In this document: piece after piece, positions 38,672-48,507 of the stretch
How positions within the stretch are numbered: position 1 is the stretch's first letter
Layout of the letters: each line of letters begins with the position of its first letter
From: Gordonia bronchialis DSM 43247
Lineage (GTDB): Bacteria; Actinomycetota; Actinomycetes; Mycobacteriales; Mycobacteriaceae
Assembly: GCF_000024785.1 (NCBI RefSeq)
Contig: NC_013441.1
Location: 1,798,001-1,862,000 of the forward strand
Reading direction: 5' to 3'
DNA length: 64,000 nucleotides
Notes under the pieces: model-generated
Seen by the model: only the letters and a program-made list of their open reading frames with translations
Told to the model about the DNA's origin: nothing
The model's database searches: none
Made by a program: the position numbers and the translations under genes

Positions 38672-39820
38672 TCAGGCCCGTGCGAGCGCCACCGTCTGCT
38701 TCAGCAGGTCGCTGATGGCGTCGAACTCGGTGAGGAACCCGTCATGGCCCTTGTCCGACCGCAGTACCTTGAGGCCGCCCACGCAGTTGCCCAGTTCTTC
38801 GGCGATCTCGACCTGTAACCGCAACGGGTACAACCGATCCGAGTCGATACCACCGACAATGGTGGGTACCCGGCACGAGTTGAGGGCGGCCTTGACACCA
38901 CCGCGCCCGCGTCCGACGTCGTGGTGGTTGAGTACTTCGCTGAGCACCACGTAGCTGCCGGGATCAAAGCGTTCCTTGAGCTTCTCGGCCTGATGCTCGA
39001 GGTAGCTCTGCATCGCATAGCGGCCGCCGGCGAGCGGATTCTCCTCGCCCTGTGGGGCGTTGGCGAACCGCTCGTCGAGCTCGATTTCGCTGCGATAGGT
39101 CAGATGCGCGATACGCCGGGCGATTCCCATGCCGGTCAACGGGATTCGGCCGGTGCCGTGATAGTCGCCGCCACACCAGTCGGGGTCGGCCTTGATGGCC
39201 GCGATCTGGGTTGTCTGCGTGCCGATCTGATCGGCGGTGGCCCGCGCTCCGACGGCCAGCACGAGTGCGCTGCGCACCCGATCCGGATATTCGATCGCCC
39301 ACTCCAGTGCGCGTGCACCGCCCATCGAGCCGCCGAGTACCGCACCGACGCTGCGGATGCCCAGTCGGTCCATCAGCGCGACTTCGGCGCGCACCTGGTC
39401 GAGGACGGAGATCTGCGGGAAGCGCGAACCCCACGGACGGCCGTCGGCGTCCAGAGACGTCGGACCGGTGGAACCGCCACATCCGCCGAGGACGTTGGCC
39501 GAGATCACGCACCACTCGTCGGTGTCGATGGCGCAGCCCGGCCCGATCAGTCCATCCCACCAGCCGGGCGCCGCGTTGTGCTCGTCGGCGGGTCCGGTGA
39601 CGTGGGAGTTACCGGTGAGAGCGTGCAGGGTGAGGATGACGTTGTCGCGGGACGGCGACAACGTCCCCCAGCGCTGGAACGCCAGGGTGACGTTGTCGAT
39701 CCGCTCACCGTTGTCCAGCGGTATCGAACCGATCGGCATGCTCATCAGCTGCCCGTCCGGGGTGTGTTCCCAGTCGGGCTGATCAGCCTGTTCCGTTGGC
39801 CGGTCGATACTCACCGACAC
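38672..39820 (-). CDS. metX: Homoserine O-acetyltransferase MetX
   Basis: Alpha/beta hydrolase-fold enzyme of 382 residues that acetylates homoserine with acetyl-CoA, the first step of direct-sulfhydrylation methionine synthesis. The nucleophile is Ser165 in [14 protein letters not shown], and the acid and base are in [11 protein letters not shown] and SDKGHDGFL. The [20 protein letters not shown] stretch is typical. It lies 30 bases downstream of metY on the same strand. It converges with the Hsp70-like gene, where a weak hairpin overlaps its stop. Confidence 0.96.
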   Translation of the reverse strand: MSVSIDRPTEQADQPDWEHTPDGQLMSMPIGSIPLDNGERIDNVTLAFQRWGTLSPSRDNVILTLHALTGNSHVTGPADEHNAAPGWWDGLIGPGCAIDTDEWCVISANVLGGCGGSTGPTSLDADGRPWGSRFPQISVLDQVRAEVALMDRLGIRSVGAVLGGSMGGARALEWAIEYPDRVRSALVLAVGARATADQIGTQTTQIAAIKADPDWCGGDYHGTGRIPLTGMGIARRIAHLTYRSEIELDERFANAPQGEENPLAGGRYAMQSYLEHQAEKLKERFDPGSYVVLSEVLNHHDVGRGRGGVKAALNSCRVPTIVGGIDSDRLYPLRLQVEIAEELGNCVGGLKVLRSDKGHDGFLTEFDAISDLLKQTVALARA

Positions 39821-39850
39821 CGCTGCCTCACTCCTCTCGTCGAGCTGCGC

Positions 39851-41176
39851 CTACTTGGCGGCAGCGAATCCTGTTTCGAGATCGGCGAGGATGTCGTCGA
39901 TGCCTTCGATGCCCACTGCCAGCCGGACCAGACCCGGGGTGACACCCGCGGCGAGCTGCTCTTCGGGGACGAGCTGGCTGTGGGTGGTGGAGGCCGGGTG
40001 GATGACCAGCGACCGGACGTCACCGATGTTGGCGACGTGGCTGTGCAGGGTCAGCGCGTCCACGAACCGCTTGCCCGCGTCGACGCCACCGGCGATCTCG
40101 AACGAGACGATCGCACCCTGGCCCTTCGGCAGCAATTTCTGGCCACGGTCGTACCATTGCGAGCTGGTCAGACCGGCGTACGCCACCGACTCCACCTGGG
40201 CGTGGTCGTTGAGGAATTGCGCGACGCGCTGGGCGTTGGCGACATGCCGCTCGACACGCAGACTCAGAGTCTCGAGCCCCTGGGCGAGCAGGAATGCGTT
40301 GAACGGCGAGATCGCCGCGCCGGTGTCACGCAGCCACTGCACGCGCGCCTTGAGCGCGTAGGCCGGTGCGCCGAGATCGGCGAACACCGCGCCGTGGTAG
40401 CTGGGGTCGGGGGTGGTGAAGCCGGGGAAGAGGTCCTTGCCGTCCCGCTGCCCGCGCCAGTCGAAGGTGCCGCCGTCGACGATGACACCGCCGATCGCGG
40501 TGCCGTGGCCGCCGATGTACTTGGTGGCCGAGTGCACCACGATGTCGGCGCCGTGCTTCAGCGGGTTGAGTAGGTACGGCGTCGCAACCGTGTTGTCCAC
40601 GATGAGCGGCAGACCGTTGCGGTGCGCCACCTCGGCGATGCCGGGCACGTCGAGGATCTCGTTGTTCGGGTTGGAGATCGTCTCGCCGTAGAGCGCGCGC
40701 GTGTTGTCCTTGATCGCGGCCTGCCAGGAGTCGAGATCCTCCGGATCGTCGACGAAGCTGACCTCGACGCCAAGCTTGGGCAGTGTGTAGTGGAAGAGGT
40801 TGAAGGTGCCGCCGTACAGGCGGGGGCTGGAGACCACATGTCCGCCCGCCTCGACGATGTTGAGGATCGCGTAGGTCTCGGCCGCCTGACCCGACGCCAG
40901 CAGCAGCGCCGCGACGCCACCCTCGAGTGCGGCGATCCGCTGCTCGACGGCGTCCTGCGTGGGGTTCATGATGCGCGTGTAGATGTTGCCCGGCTCGGCC
41001 AGCCCGAACAGATTGGCGGCATGCTGCGTGTCATTGAAGGTGTACGACGTGGTCTGATAGATCGGCAGTGCACGTGCATTGGTCGCCGCGTCGGCGGACT
41101 GTCCTACGTGAATCTGCTTGGTTTCGAAGCTCCACGAGTCGGCTGGATTCTGGCCTTCGGTGGCTGCGTCAGACAT
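39851..41176 (-). CDS. metY: O-acetylhomoserine sulfhydrylase MetY
   Basis: PLP enzyme of 441 residues of the Cys/Met metabolism family; combines O-acetylhomoserine with sulfide to give homocysteine. The PLP lysine is Lys219 in VVHSATKYIGGHGTAIGG, and the cofactor stack region is LLLASGQAAETYAILN. The N-terminus SWSFETKQIHVGQSADAATN is typical. ATG 41176 follows AGAAAGAG. It is the first gene of metY-metX and lies under a SAM-IV riboswitch, so it should be off when S-adenosylmethionine is abundant. Confidence 0.96.
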   Translation of the reverse strand: MSDAATEGQNPADSWSFETKQIHVGQSADAATNARALPIYQTTSYTFNDTQHAANLFGLAEPGNIYTRIMNPTQDAVEQRIAALEGGVAALLLASGQAAETYAILNIVEAGGHVVSSPRLYGGTFNLFHYTLPKLGVEVSFVDDPEDLDSWQAAIKDNTRALYGETISNPNNEILDVPGIAEVAHRNGLPLIVDNTVATPYLLNPLKHGADIVVHSATKYIGGHGTAIGGVIVDGGTFDWRGQRDGKDLFPGFTTPDPSYHGAVFADLGAPAYALKARVQWLRDTGAAISPFNAFLLAQGLETLSLRVERHVANAQRVAQFLNDHAQVESVAYAGLTSSQWYDRGQKLLPKGQGAIVSFEIAGGVDAGKRFVDALTLHSHVANIGDVRSLVIHPASTTHSQLVPEEQLAAGVTPGLVRLAVGIEGIDDILADLETGFAAAK

Positions 41177-41224
41177 GGCAGAGTGATCTCTTTCTACGGT
41201 CGGCAGGACTCTGGGCCCTGTTTG

Positions 41225-41243
41225 GGGTCCGACCTTCGGACCC
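41225..41243 (-). promoter_or_regulatory. Hairpin between riboswitch and metY (expression platform candidate)
   Basis: GGGTCCGA and TCGGACCC are perfect 8-base arms around a 3-base loop, directly after the aptamer and 48 bases before the metY ATG. It could act as a terminator or shield the leader. No T-run follows. Confidence 0.45.
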
Positions 41244-41249
41244 GCGCTT

Positions 41250-41356
41250 GCCGGGGTTCTGCACGAACCCACAACCCGGTCATCACCCGGAGCACCCCAC
41301 CGCGGTTGGAGGGTTGCCGATCAGCGAGCCGGGGCTTGACGCTGATGCTCATGACC
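41250..41356 (-). ncRNA. SAM-IV riboswitch (metY leader)
   Basis: On the minus strand the leader begins GGTCATGAGCATCAGCGTCA and continues AGCCCCGGCTCGCTGATC, then GGCAACCCTCCAACCGCGGT and GGGGTGCTCCGGGTGATGACC. GGTCAT pairs with ATGACC to close the aptamer, ATCAGCG pairs with CGCTGAT, and a following GGGTT...GAACCC hairpin completes it. This is the actinobacterial SAM-IV pattern known upstream of methionine genes. It lies between a strong promoter and metY. Confidence 0.9.
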
Positions 41357-41366
41357 TGGCGTCAAG

Positions 41367-41395
41367 GATATAACACGCCTCGCTGCGCCCGTGAA
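41367..41395 (-). promoter_or_regulatory. metY promoter
   Basis: On the minus strand TTCACG (41390-41395) and TATATC (41367-41372) are 17 bases apart. Predicted transcription start at about 41360 coincides with the first base of the riboswitch aptamer, which strongly supports the call. Confidence 0.7.
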
Positions 41396-41621
41396 CCCTC
41401 TCGATCGGACTGGATGCAAAGGCCATCCGGCTTGCGAGTCGTGTAGTCCGACCGGGTGAAATCTGACGCAGGGATCGACGAAAACCCAGGTCATGCGACA
41501 CGTTCCGGTGAATGTGCTGTGAGGTTCGTGATCGTGCACTTAGGATTCTCTCAGCCCCGCGTGATCAGAGCTTCCTCCCCTTCGGTTCTGAGGCCTCGGG
41601 TTGGACGAAAGACTGAAACAA

Positions 41622-43493
41622 ATGTCCTATCGGCTCGCCATGCCATCCGATTCTTCCGAGTCATCTTTCTCCGGGTCGCACCGCTTCGCGGTTGCGCTGA
41701 TCGCGATCCTGTCGTCCTTCGCGGTGGTCATCGCCTATTGCTTGCCCGGGGTGATCGGGGAGGCGCGGGCGGATGCAAACTGTGCTGCTGGCGGTGCAGT
41801 GGTCATCGTTGCGGGCACCAATGATCCCGATGCCAGCGACATGATCGGCGTCAAACAGCGATATGAGGGGACTGGTCCAGCGCATAACAACGGAAACGCC
41901 AAGGGCGACTACGACATCATCTATGTCGACTACCCGACGACTCTCTGGCCTATGGGGGCAGTCGGATACGACGACGATGTCGCGAGGGGTACGGCGGCGA
42001 CGAAGTCGGCGATCGCTGGTTATCAGTCGTCGTGCCCGGGAAGTCCGGTCAAGGTGGTGGGCTATTCGCAGGGTGCGCGAGTGGCGGGCGACGTATTGTC
42101 GGACATCGGGAACGATCGTGACGACAAGGACATTGTTGCCACTGATAAGAATGGTGATCCACTCCTGGACGAAAACGGTGATCCAGTCATCGTCGACGAC
42201 GTCAGCAGTGACGGCCTCTCTGGCGAGCTCTACTCCGATCCCCGCCAGAACGGCGACAAGACCGGCCGCGGGATCGAGCAGTCACTGATCGGGGTGATTC
42301 CCGGACTGACCATGACCGGCCCTCGTGAAGGCGGATTCGGCGACATCCCGGTGACCTCGGTGTGTGCCGAGGGTGATCCGATCTGCGATCTTCCCGACCC
42401 CCTGTATGACCCGATCGGAGCGCTCGACGGCCTCGTCGGATACTTCACCAAACACGGCTACTACCCGTTCCACATGTATCAGGATCCCGCGAGCTGGACG
42501 AATAAGACTTGCACGACGAGCGGTTCGACCACGACGTGTGAGATCAAGCAGTCCTCGGCCATCGTCGGTTTGCTTCGTCAGGGTGCAACAGCCATCGGCC
42601 TCGACGGCGCACTGATCCCGGACTTCATCGCCAACCGCCCCACGATTGGCCTGCCGTTCGGCATCGAACTCGCCAAACTCCAGCCCGCGATCCGACTCGT
42701 GTCAGATCTGCTGCCCCCGCTGCCCAAGCTCGGCTACGGCGGCTATCTGCCGGACGTGTTCGTCTTCCAGAAGATCATCGAGGGCATCGTGAAGTTGGCC
42801 CCCGACCAGTTCAAGACCGGTGTCAAAGAGCTCGCGGCGAGTGTGAAGAGCATTGTCCTGATGCCGGTGAACTTCGTGAAGTACTGGGCGGGTCAGATCG
42901 TCACCGCGGGCCCGACGATCACCTCGGGTGTCACCCCGTTCTCGACCACCGAGGTGGCCGGTGACGATCCCGACCCGGCCGAGACGGCGAGCTTGCGGAA
43001 GGCGGTCACAGTCCTTTCCGCCGATCAGGGGACCGCCGACGAATCGGCCTCGTCGAGCAACGATGCGGTCGTCGTGAGCAGCACCGTCGACGATGTCGCC
43101 GACAACAATGCTGACAACGGACAGGGCGACAACGGACAGGGCAGCACTATCCAGGACGTCCCCAAGATGAAGCAGCCCGAGAAGCAAGTGGTCAAACCGA
43201 TCCCCGGCAGCGATGAGTCCGGCGACGGCAACGGTGGCGACGGCTCCGGAACCGGCCAGCAGGACCAGAACGGTGGCGGCAGCACCGGCGACACCGAGAA
43301 CACCGAGGACAGCACGACGACCACGGACAACGGCGCCGACGACTCGACATCGAATTCCGAAACCTCGAAGTCCGGCACCTCGAAGTCCGGCACCTCGAAG
43401 TCCGGCACCTCGAATTCCACCAGCGACAGTTCGAACTCGTCCGACAACGGCTCCGGCAACAGCGGCTCCGGCAACGGCGACAGCGACGACTGA
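41622..43493 (+). CDS. Secreted PE-PPE/cutinase-like alpha/beta hydrolase with acidic repeat tail
   Basis: Exported protein of about 623 residues. A signal sequence (about 21-51, hydrophobic core ending EARADA) is followed by a PE-PPE-type alpha/beta hydrolase domain. This has the oxyanion region VVIVAGTNDPD, YVDYPTTLWPMG and the nucleophile elbow VVGYSQGARV with Ser149. A region of about 170 residues of unknown fold follows. The last 180 residues are low-complexity, rich in Asp, Gly, Ser and Asn, with KSGTS repeated in tandem. Starts at TTG 41601 and ATG 41622 are both possible; ATG was taken. Likely a cell-wall esterase or acyltransferase. The next gene encodes a shorter paralogue five bases away. 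Confidence 0.75.
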   Translation: MSYRLAMPSDSSESSFSGSHRFAVALIAILSSFAVVIAYCLPGVIGEARADANCAAGGAVVIVAGTNDPDASDMIGVKQRYEGTGPAHNNGNAKGDYDIIYVDYPTTLWPMGAVGYDDDVARGTAATKSAIAGYQSSCPGSPVKVVGYSQGARVAGDVLSDIGNDRDDKDIVATDKNGDPLLDENGDPVIVDDVSSDGLSGELYSDPRQNGDKTGRGIEQSLIGVIPGLTMTGPREGGFGDIPVTSVCAEGDPICDLPDPLYDPIGALDGLVGYFTKHGYYPFHMYQDPASWTNKTCTTSGSTTTCEIKQSSAIVGLLRQGATAIGLDGALIPDFIANRPTIGLPFGIELAKLQPAIRLVSDLLPPLPKLGYGGYLPDVFVFQKIIEGIVKLAPDQFKTGVKELAASVKSIVLMPVNFVKYWAGQIVTAGPTITSGVTPFSTTEVAGDDPDPAETASLRKAVTVLSADQGTADESASSSNDAVVVSSTVDDVADNNADNGQGDNGQGSTIQDVPKMKQPEKQVVKPIPGSDESGDGNGGDGSGTGQQDQNGGGSTGDTENTEDSTTTTDNGADDSTSNSETSKSGTSKSGTSKSGTSNSTSDSSNSSDNGSGNSGSGNGDSDD

Positions 43494-43498
43494 GTGCC

Positions 43499-44335
43499 AT
43501 GCCATCACTGCCGGGGAATCGGAGGCGGGTCGCGGTAACGGTCGTTGCCGCGTTCGTCGTCGCTGCAGTGGCCTCGTTCCTGATGACGGCTGAAGCGCAG
43601 GCGCGACCCGGTAACGCCTGTGCGGGACGCGGACTCGTCGTGGTGGTGAACGGCACCAACGACGATCCGCCGCCGGACACCACACCGGCCATGCAGCGAT
43701 ACCTTCGGCAGGGCTACCGAGCGTTCACGCTGCAGTACCCGGCCACGGTGTGGCCGCTGGGTTCATCCACGTACGACGACAACGTGCGACTGGCAGAGCC
43801 ACGTCTGGCGCAGCTCATCGACTGGCACACGTGGGCATGCCCACAACAGCCTCTCGCGCTGGTCGGCTTCTCGCAGGGAGCACGGATCATCGGTGATGTG
43901 GTATCCGCCATCGGCAACGGACGCGAACTCCAGACCGCCCGAGGCATGCGTCGAGTCTCGGTGCCCGCCAACAAGATCCGGGTGGAGCTCTACGCCGACC
44001 CCCGTCGTGACCGGGTTGCCGGGCAGCGTGGTGCCGGCATCGAGACACTGTTTCCCGACTACCGCGTGTATCCCGGTCTCACGATGACCGGTTCGCGGGT
44101 TGGCGGCTTCGGGTCACTCGCACACCGGGTGGTGGAGGTCTGCATCATCGGCGACCCGATCTGCGACTCCGTGCGCCCCGACGACGCCGGACTCATTCCC
44201 GCGCTCATCGACGGAGTGTTCCGCTTCAGCATGCGCCACACCCACTACGGACCGGAGGTCGGCCAGCCGATGGCTGACGATCCGTGGCGACACGCGACCA
44301 ACGGCACCTGGATGGTGGAACCGCCGCCGTTCTGA
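43499..44335 (+). CDS. Secreted PE-PPE/cutinase-like alpha/beta hydrolase
   Basis: Exported hydrolase of 278 residues. A signal peptide with basic start NRRRVAVTV and cleavage near AEAQA is followed by the same fold as its neighbour: GLVVVVNGTNDDPP, LQYPATVWPLGSSTYDD, and elbow LALVGFSQGARI with Ser125. The partly conserved YADPRRD...GLTMTGSRVGGFG and EVCIIGDPICDSV segments also match the neighbour, including a Cys pair. It lacks the long acidic tail. The pair probably arose by duplication and acts in the envelope. Confidence 0.78.
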   Translation: MPSLPGNRRRVAVTVVAAFVVAAVASFLMTAEAQARPGNACAGRGLVVVVNGTNDDPPPDTTPAMQRYLRQGYRAFTLQYPATVWPLGSSTYDDNVRLAEPRLAQLIDWHTWACPQQPLALVGFSQGARIIGDVVSAIGNGRELQTARGMRRVSVPANKIRVELYADPRRDRVAGQRGAGIETLFPDYRVYPGLTMTGSRVGGFGSLAHRVVEVCIIGDPICDSVRPDDAGLIPALIDGVFRFSMRHTHYGPEVGQPMADDPWRHATNGTWMVEPPPF

Positions 44336-44390
44336 GCAGGTGTGAACGAACTCACCCGGCGGCGCGGGAATCGTGCTCGGGGAGTGCTCG

Positions 44391-45665
44391 TTGGCTCCTG
44401 TCATGTCGTCGATCGCCTCCGCACAGGACCTGACCGCCCCGCCCGCGGAGGCCGGTGCCCCGTCGTCGGTGCGGCGCTGGGCGATTCTGGCGCTTGCGCT
44501 CGGCGGATTCGGGATCGGGACCACCGAGTTCGTGGCGATGGGTCTGTTGCCCAACATCGCGTCGTCGCTCGCGGTCAGTGAGCCGACAGCCGGGCACGTC
44601 ATCTCCGCCTACGCGCTCGGTGTGGTGGTGGGGGCACCACTGATCGCGGCCCTGACCGCGCGGATGTCACGCCGCACCCTGCTGATCGGTCTCATGGTCG
44701 CGTTCACCGTCGGCAACCTGGCGACCGTGCTCGCACCCAACTACGGGCTGCTCATCGCTGCCCGGTTCATCGCCGGACTGCCGCACGGCGCCTACTTCGG
44801 TGTCGCCGCTCTGGTGGCAGCCCACCTCGCCGGACCCCGACATCGCGCCAAGGCGGTCGGCCAGGTGATGCTCGGTCTGTCGGTCGCCAACGTCTTCGGC
44901 GTACCCGCCGCCACGTGGCTGGGGGAGAGCTTCGGCTGGCGCAGTGCCTTCGCGATCGTCGTCGTCATCGGGCTGGCGACACTGGTCGCCCTGGTGCGCA
45001 GTCTGCCCTCGCTCGCCGACATGACGGTGACCAACCCGATGACCGAACTGGGCGCCCTGCGACGCGGGCAGGTGTGGTTCACCCTGCTGATCGGCATCGT
45101 CGGATTCGGTGGGATGTTTGCGTTCTACACCTACCTGAACTCGACGCTCACCTCGCTGAGCGGACTGTCGGTGTCGGTGGTGCCGTTTGCGCTGATGCTC
45201 TTCGGCACCGGCATGATCGTGGGCAACATCATCGGGGGCGCGGCCGCCGACCGCAACGTGACCCTGAGCATCCTCGGTGGGCTGGTGATGACCGCGGTCG
45301 CACTCGGTCTGTTCGCAGCATTCGCGCAGAACCCTTGGGCCGCACTGGTGTTGACGTTTGTCGTCGGCGTCTCGGCGACGGCGATGATCCCGGCCCTGCA
45401 GACACGCCTGATGGATGTGGCCGACGATGCGCAGACCCTGGCGGCGGCACTCAACCACTCCGCACTCAACATCGCCAACGCGGCGGGCGCTTATCTCGGC
45501 GGGGTCGTGGTAGGCGCCGGGCTCGGGTACCGCTCACCGTCGGCGCTGGGTGTCATCCTGGCCGGTGCCGGCATGGTGGTGCTCGGACTGGCGGTCCTCA
45601 CCGCCCGCCGCGCCAAGAACGCTCAGCCCACATCCGGCGGCGTCGAGACCGACTTGGAGAGGTAG
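44391..45665 (+). CDS. MFS transporter, DHA1 drug-efflux type
   Basis: Twelve-helix major facilitator of 424 residues. Helix 1 carries GGFGIGTTEFVAMGLLPNIA, a signature of the AraJ/Cmx/CmlR branch of exporters. The motif A region reads ARMSRRTLLIGLM and helix 5 has LGLSVANVFGVPAATWLGE (motif C-like). Relatives export chloramphenicol or sugars; the substrate is not certain. TTG 44391 lies six bases after GGGGAG; ATG 44403 is the alternative. Its last 43 bases overlap the convergent bacterioferritin gene. Confidence 0.85.
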   Translation: MAPVMSSIASAQDLTAPPAEAGAPSSVRRWAILALALGGFGIGTTEFVAMGLLPNIASSLAVSEPTAGHVISAYALGVVVGAPLIAALTARMSRRTLLIGLMVAFTVGNLATVLAPNYGLLIAARFIAGLPHGAYFGVAALVAAHLAGPRHRAKAVGQVMLGLSVANVFGVPAATWLGESFGWRSAFAIVVVIGLATLVALVRSLPSLADMTVTNPMTELGALRRGQVWFTLLIGIVGFGGMFAFYTYLNSTLTSLSGLSVSVVPFALMLFGTGMIVGNIIGGAAADRNVTLSILGGLVMTAVALGLFAAFAQNPWAALVLTFVVGVSATAMIPALQTRLMDVADDAQTLAAALNHSALNIANAAGAYLGGVVVGAGLGYRSPSALGVILAGAGMVVLGLAVLTARRAKNAQPTSGGVETDLER

Positions 45666-46108
45666 AGCGGTTCGCCGAGCCGCTCGAGCAGTTCGAGTTG
45701 CGTCTCGAGGTAGTCGATGTGGTGTTCCTCGTCCTTGAGGATCTCCTCGAAGAGCTTGGCGCTGGTGACGTCACCCTTGTCGCGGCACATCGCGATACCG
45801 GGCTTGAGGCGGTTGACCACCTCCACCTCGATCGCCAGATCCGACTCGAACTGTTCCTTGAGTGTCTGCCCGATCCGCAGCGGCAGCAGCTTCTGGTAGT
45901 TGGGGAGTCCTTCGAGGAAAAGGATTCGGTCGGTGAGGATCTCGGCGTGCGTCATCTCCTCGATGGATTCGGCACGGGTTTTGGACGCCAGTTCCGTCAG
46001 GCCCCAGTTGGCCTGCATCTTGGCGTGCAGAAAGTACTGGTTGATCGCGGTCAGTTCGCTGGTGAGCTGCTCGTTGAGCAGTGCAATGACCTCATCGTCT
46101 CCACGCAT
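45623..46108 (-). CDS. bfr: Bacterioferritin
   Basis: Iron-storage subunit of 161 residues forming a 24-mer shell. The ferroxidase ligands are visible: Glu18, Glu51 and His54, with further ligands in AIEVEVVNRL and DEEHHIDYLE. Met52 is the usual axial ligand for the heme between subunits. The ATG follows CGGAGG. Its ferredoxin partner gene lies upstream on the same strand, and an IdeR/DtxR-like box is found about 100 bases upstream, fitting activation under high iron. The 3' end overlaps the MFS gene by 43 bases. Confidence 0.95.
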   Translation of the reverse strand: MRGDDEVIALLNEQLTSELTAINQYFLHAKMQANWGLTELASKTRAESIEEMTHAEILTDRILFLEGLPNYQKLLPLRIGQTLKEQFESDLAIEVEVVNRLKPGIAMCRDKGDVTSAKLFEEILKDEEHHIDYLETQLELLERLGEPLYLSKSVSTPPDVG

Positions 46109-46204
46109 GACAGCCTCCGTTCGCCCAAGGGTGTAGCGAACGTAACACGACGAAAGCCTTCACGCCGAGTAACGCGTGAAGGGACGAAAACCGTTGTGCC
46201 GTAT

Positions 46205-46223
46205 TGAGGTTAGGCTGCGCTAG
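46205..46223. promoter_or_regulatory. IdeR/DtxR-like iron box upstream of bfr
   Basis: TGAGGTTAGGCTGCGCTAG matches the iron box TTAGGTTAGGCTAACCTAA at 14 of 19 positions. It overlaps the end of the bfd gene and lies 97-115 bases before the bfr start, a typical distance for IdeR activation of ferritin genes. Confidence 0.65.
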
Positions 46224-46389
46224 TGGTGGACATCCTTTCGCCGAGGATCGCGTTCAGCTTGTCGATGCACGTCCCGCATCCCTCGCCCGCACCGCACCGC
46301 TCGCCGATGGCGTCGGCGGTGAAAGCGCCGTCATCGACGTGCTGATGGACCTCGTCAACGGTGACGGCGCGGCAAATGCAGACGAACAT
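46210..46389 (-). CDS. bfd: Bacterioferritin-associated ferredoxin
   Basis: BFD-like [2Fe-2S] protein of 59 residues. The cluster cysteines are Cys4, Cys6, Cys38 and Cys41 (MFVCICRAVT and CGAGEGCGTC). In other bacteria Bfd passes electrons to bacterioferritin to release stored iron. ATG 46389 follows GAGGTGAG; an in-frame GTG lies three codons upstream. It precedes bfr by about 100 bases. Confidence 0.9.
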   Translation of the reverse strand: MFVCICRAVTVDEVHQHVDDGAFTADAIGERCGAGEGCGTCIDKLNAILGERMSTTSAA

Positions 46390-46444
46390 GAAACTCACCT
46401 CTGTGCTGGATTAGGACAGGATTACATAAACCCACCCGTTCGCA

Positions 46445-46463
46445 CAAGGCTTGCCTTACCTAC
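46445..46463. promoter_or_regulatory. IdeR/DtxR-like iron box upstream of bfd
   Basis: CAAGGCTTGCCTTACCTAC matches the iron box at 12 of 19 positions, with both outer half sites recognisable. It is 56-74 bases before the bfd ATG and in the gap shared with divergent xthA, overlapping a -35-like TTGTGC on the bfd strand. Confidence 0.5.
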
Positions 46464-46513
46464 TCATGCCCGCCAAGTGGTCCCGTCGGTGGGCATCCGT
46501 AGTGTGAACTCCC

Positions 46514-47350
46514 GTGTCGCTCACGATTTCCACCATCAACGTCAACGGCATCCGCGCAGCGATGAAGCAGCGGTCGGAGGCCAACCGGGGATTGTCCGCC
46601 TGGCTGGACGACGTCAGACCCGACGTCGTGCTGCTCCAGGAGATCCGCGCCGGGCGAGAGCAGGCACAGGAGGCGCTCGCGCCAGTCCTCGACGACGGGT
46701 GGCACCTGGTGATGAGCGAGTCGGTGATCAAAGGTCACGCCGGCGTCGGGGTCCTGAGCCGGGTGGAACCCAGCGCGGTGCGCGTCGGCTTCGGCAGCGA
46801 CGAGTTCGACGCGACCGGTCGCTATCTCGAAGCCGACTTCGACACCCCGCTCGGCGCGCTCACCGCGGCCAGCCTGTACCTGCCCAAGGGTGCCGCGCAG
46901 ACCGACGAACCCAAGGACATCGCCAAGCACGATGAGAAGATCCGGTTCATGACCGCCTTCGCCGAGCATCTGCGCGGACTGGTGCGCCGACGCCGCCATG
47001 TGGTGGTGGGTGGCGACTGGAACATCGCCCATGCCGAGGCCGACATCAAGAACTGGAAGGGCAACCGTAAGAGTCCGGGTTTCCTTCCGCACGAACGGGA
47101 TTGGGTAGGTGAGCAGCTCGCGGGCGGTTGGCGTGATGTGGTCCGCGAACAGTATCCCGACGACGACGGTCCGTACTCGTGGTGGTCATGGCGAGGCAAG
47201 GCCTTCGACAACGACGCCGGATGGCGCATCGACTATCAGCTGACCAACCGGTCGCTGGCGCAGCGCGCCGTCAAGGCCACCGTCGACCGGGCTCCCGCCT
47301 ACGATCTGCGTTGGTCGGATCATGCACCGGTCACCGTGAAATTCCAGTGA
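46514..47350 (+). CDS. xthA: Exodeoxyribonuclease III
   Basis: AP endonuclease/3'-exonuclease of 278 residues acting in base-excision repair. The EEP-fold motifs are ISTINVNGIRAA, DVVLLQEIRA with the metal Glu, the catalytic region VVVGGDWNIAHAEAD, and WRIDYQL and WSDHAPVTVKF with the catalytic Asp-His. The GTG start at 46514 is not preceded by a clear ribosome site. It is 22 bases before trpS. Confidence 0.94.
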   Translation: MSLTISTINVNGIRAAMKQRSEANRGLSAWLDDVRPDVVLLQEIRAGREQAQEALAPVLDDGWHLVMSESVIKGHAGVGVLSRVEPSAVRVGFGSDEFDATGRYLEADFDTPLGALTAASLYLPKGAAQTDEPKDIAKHDEKIRFMTAFAEHLRGLVRRRRHVVVGGDWNIAHAEADIKNWKGNRKSPGFLPHERDWVGEQLAGGWRDVVREQYPDDDGPYSWWSWRGKAFDNDAGWRIDYQLTNRSLAQRAVKATVDRAPAYDLRWSDHAPVTVKFQ

Positions 47351-47360
47351 CATCGTTTGA

Positions 47361-48416
<1,056 letters not shown>

Positions 48417-48507
48417 TCGTGCCAGGGTGAAGGCGTGCCACGGCGACCGTGGGGAGTCGGGTGGACCCGCGCAGTCGACGGCAGCACCGACGAGGAAGGC
48501 AGCACCG

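Noticed and set aside
38662..38689. Hairpin between the Hsp70-like gene and metX as terminator
   Set aside because: The stem is interrupted, overlaps the metX stop region and has no T-run; too weak to list.
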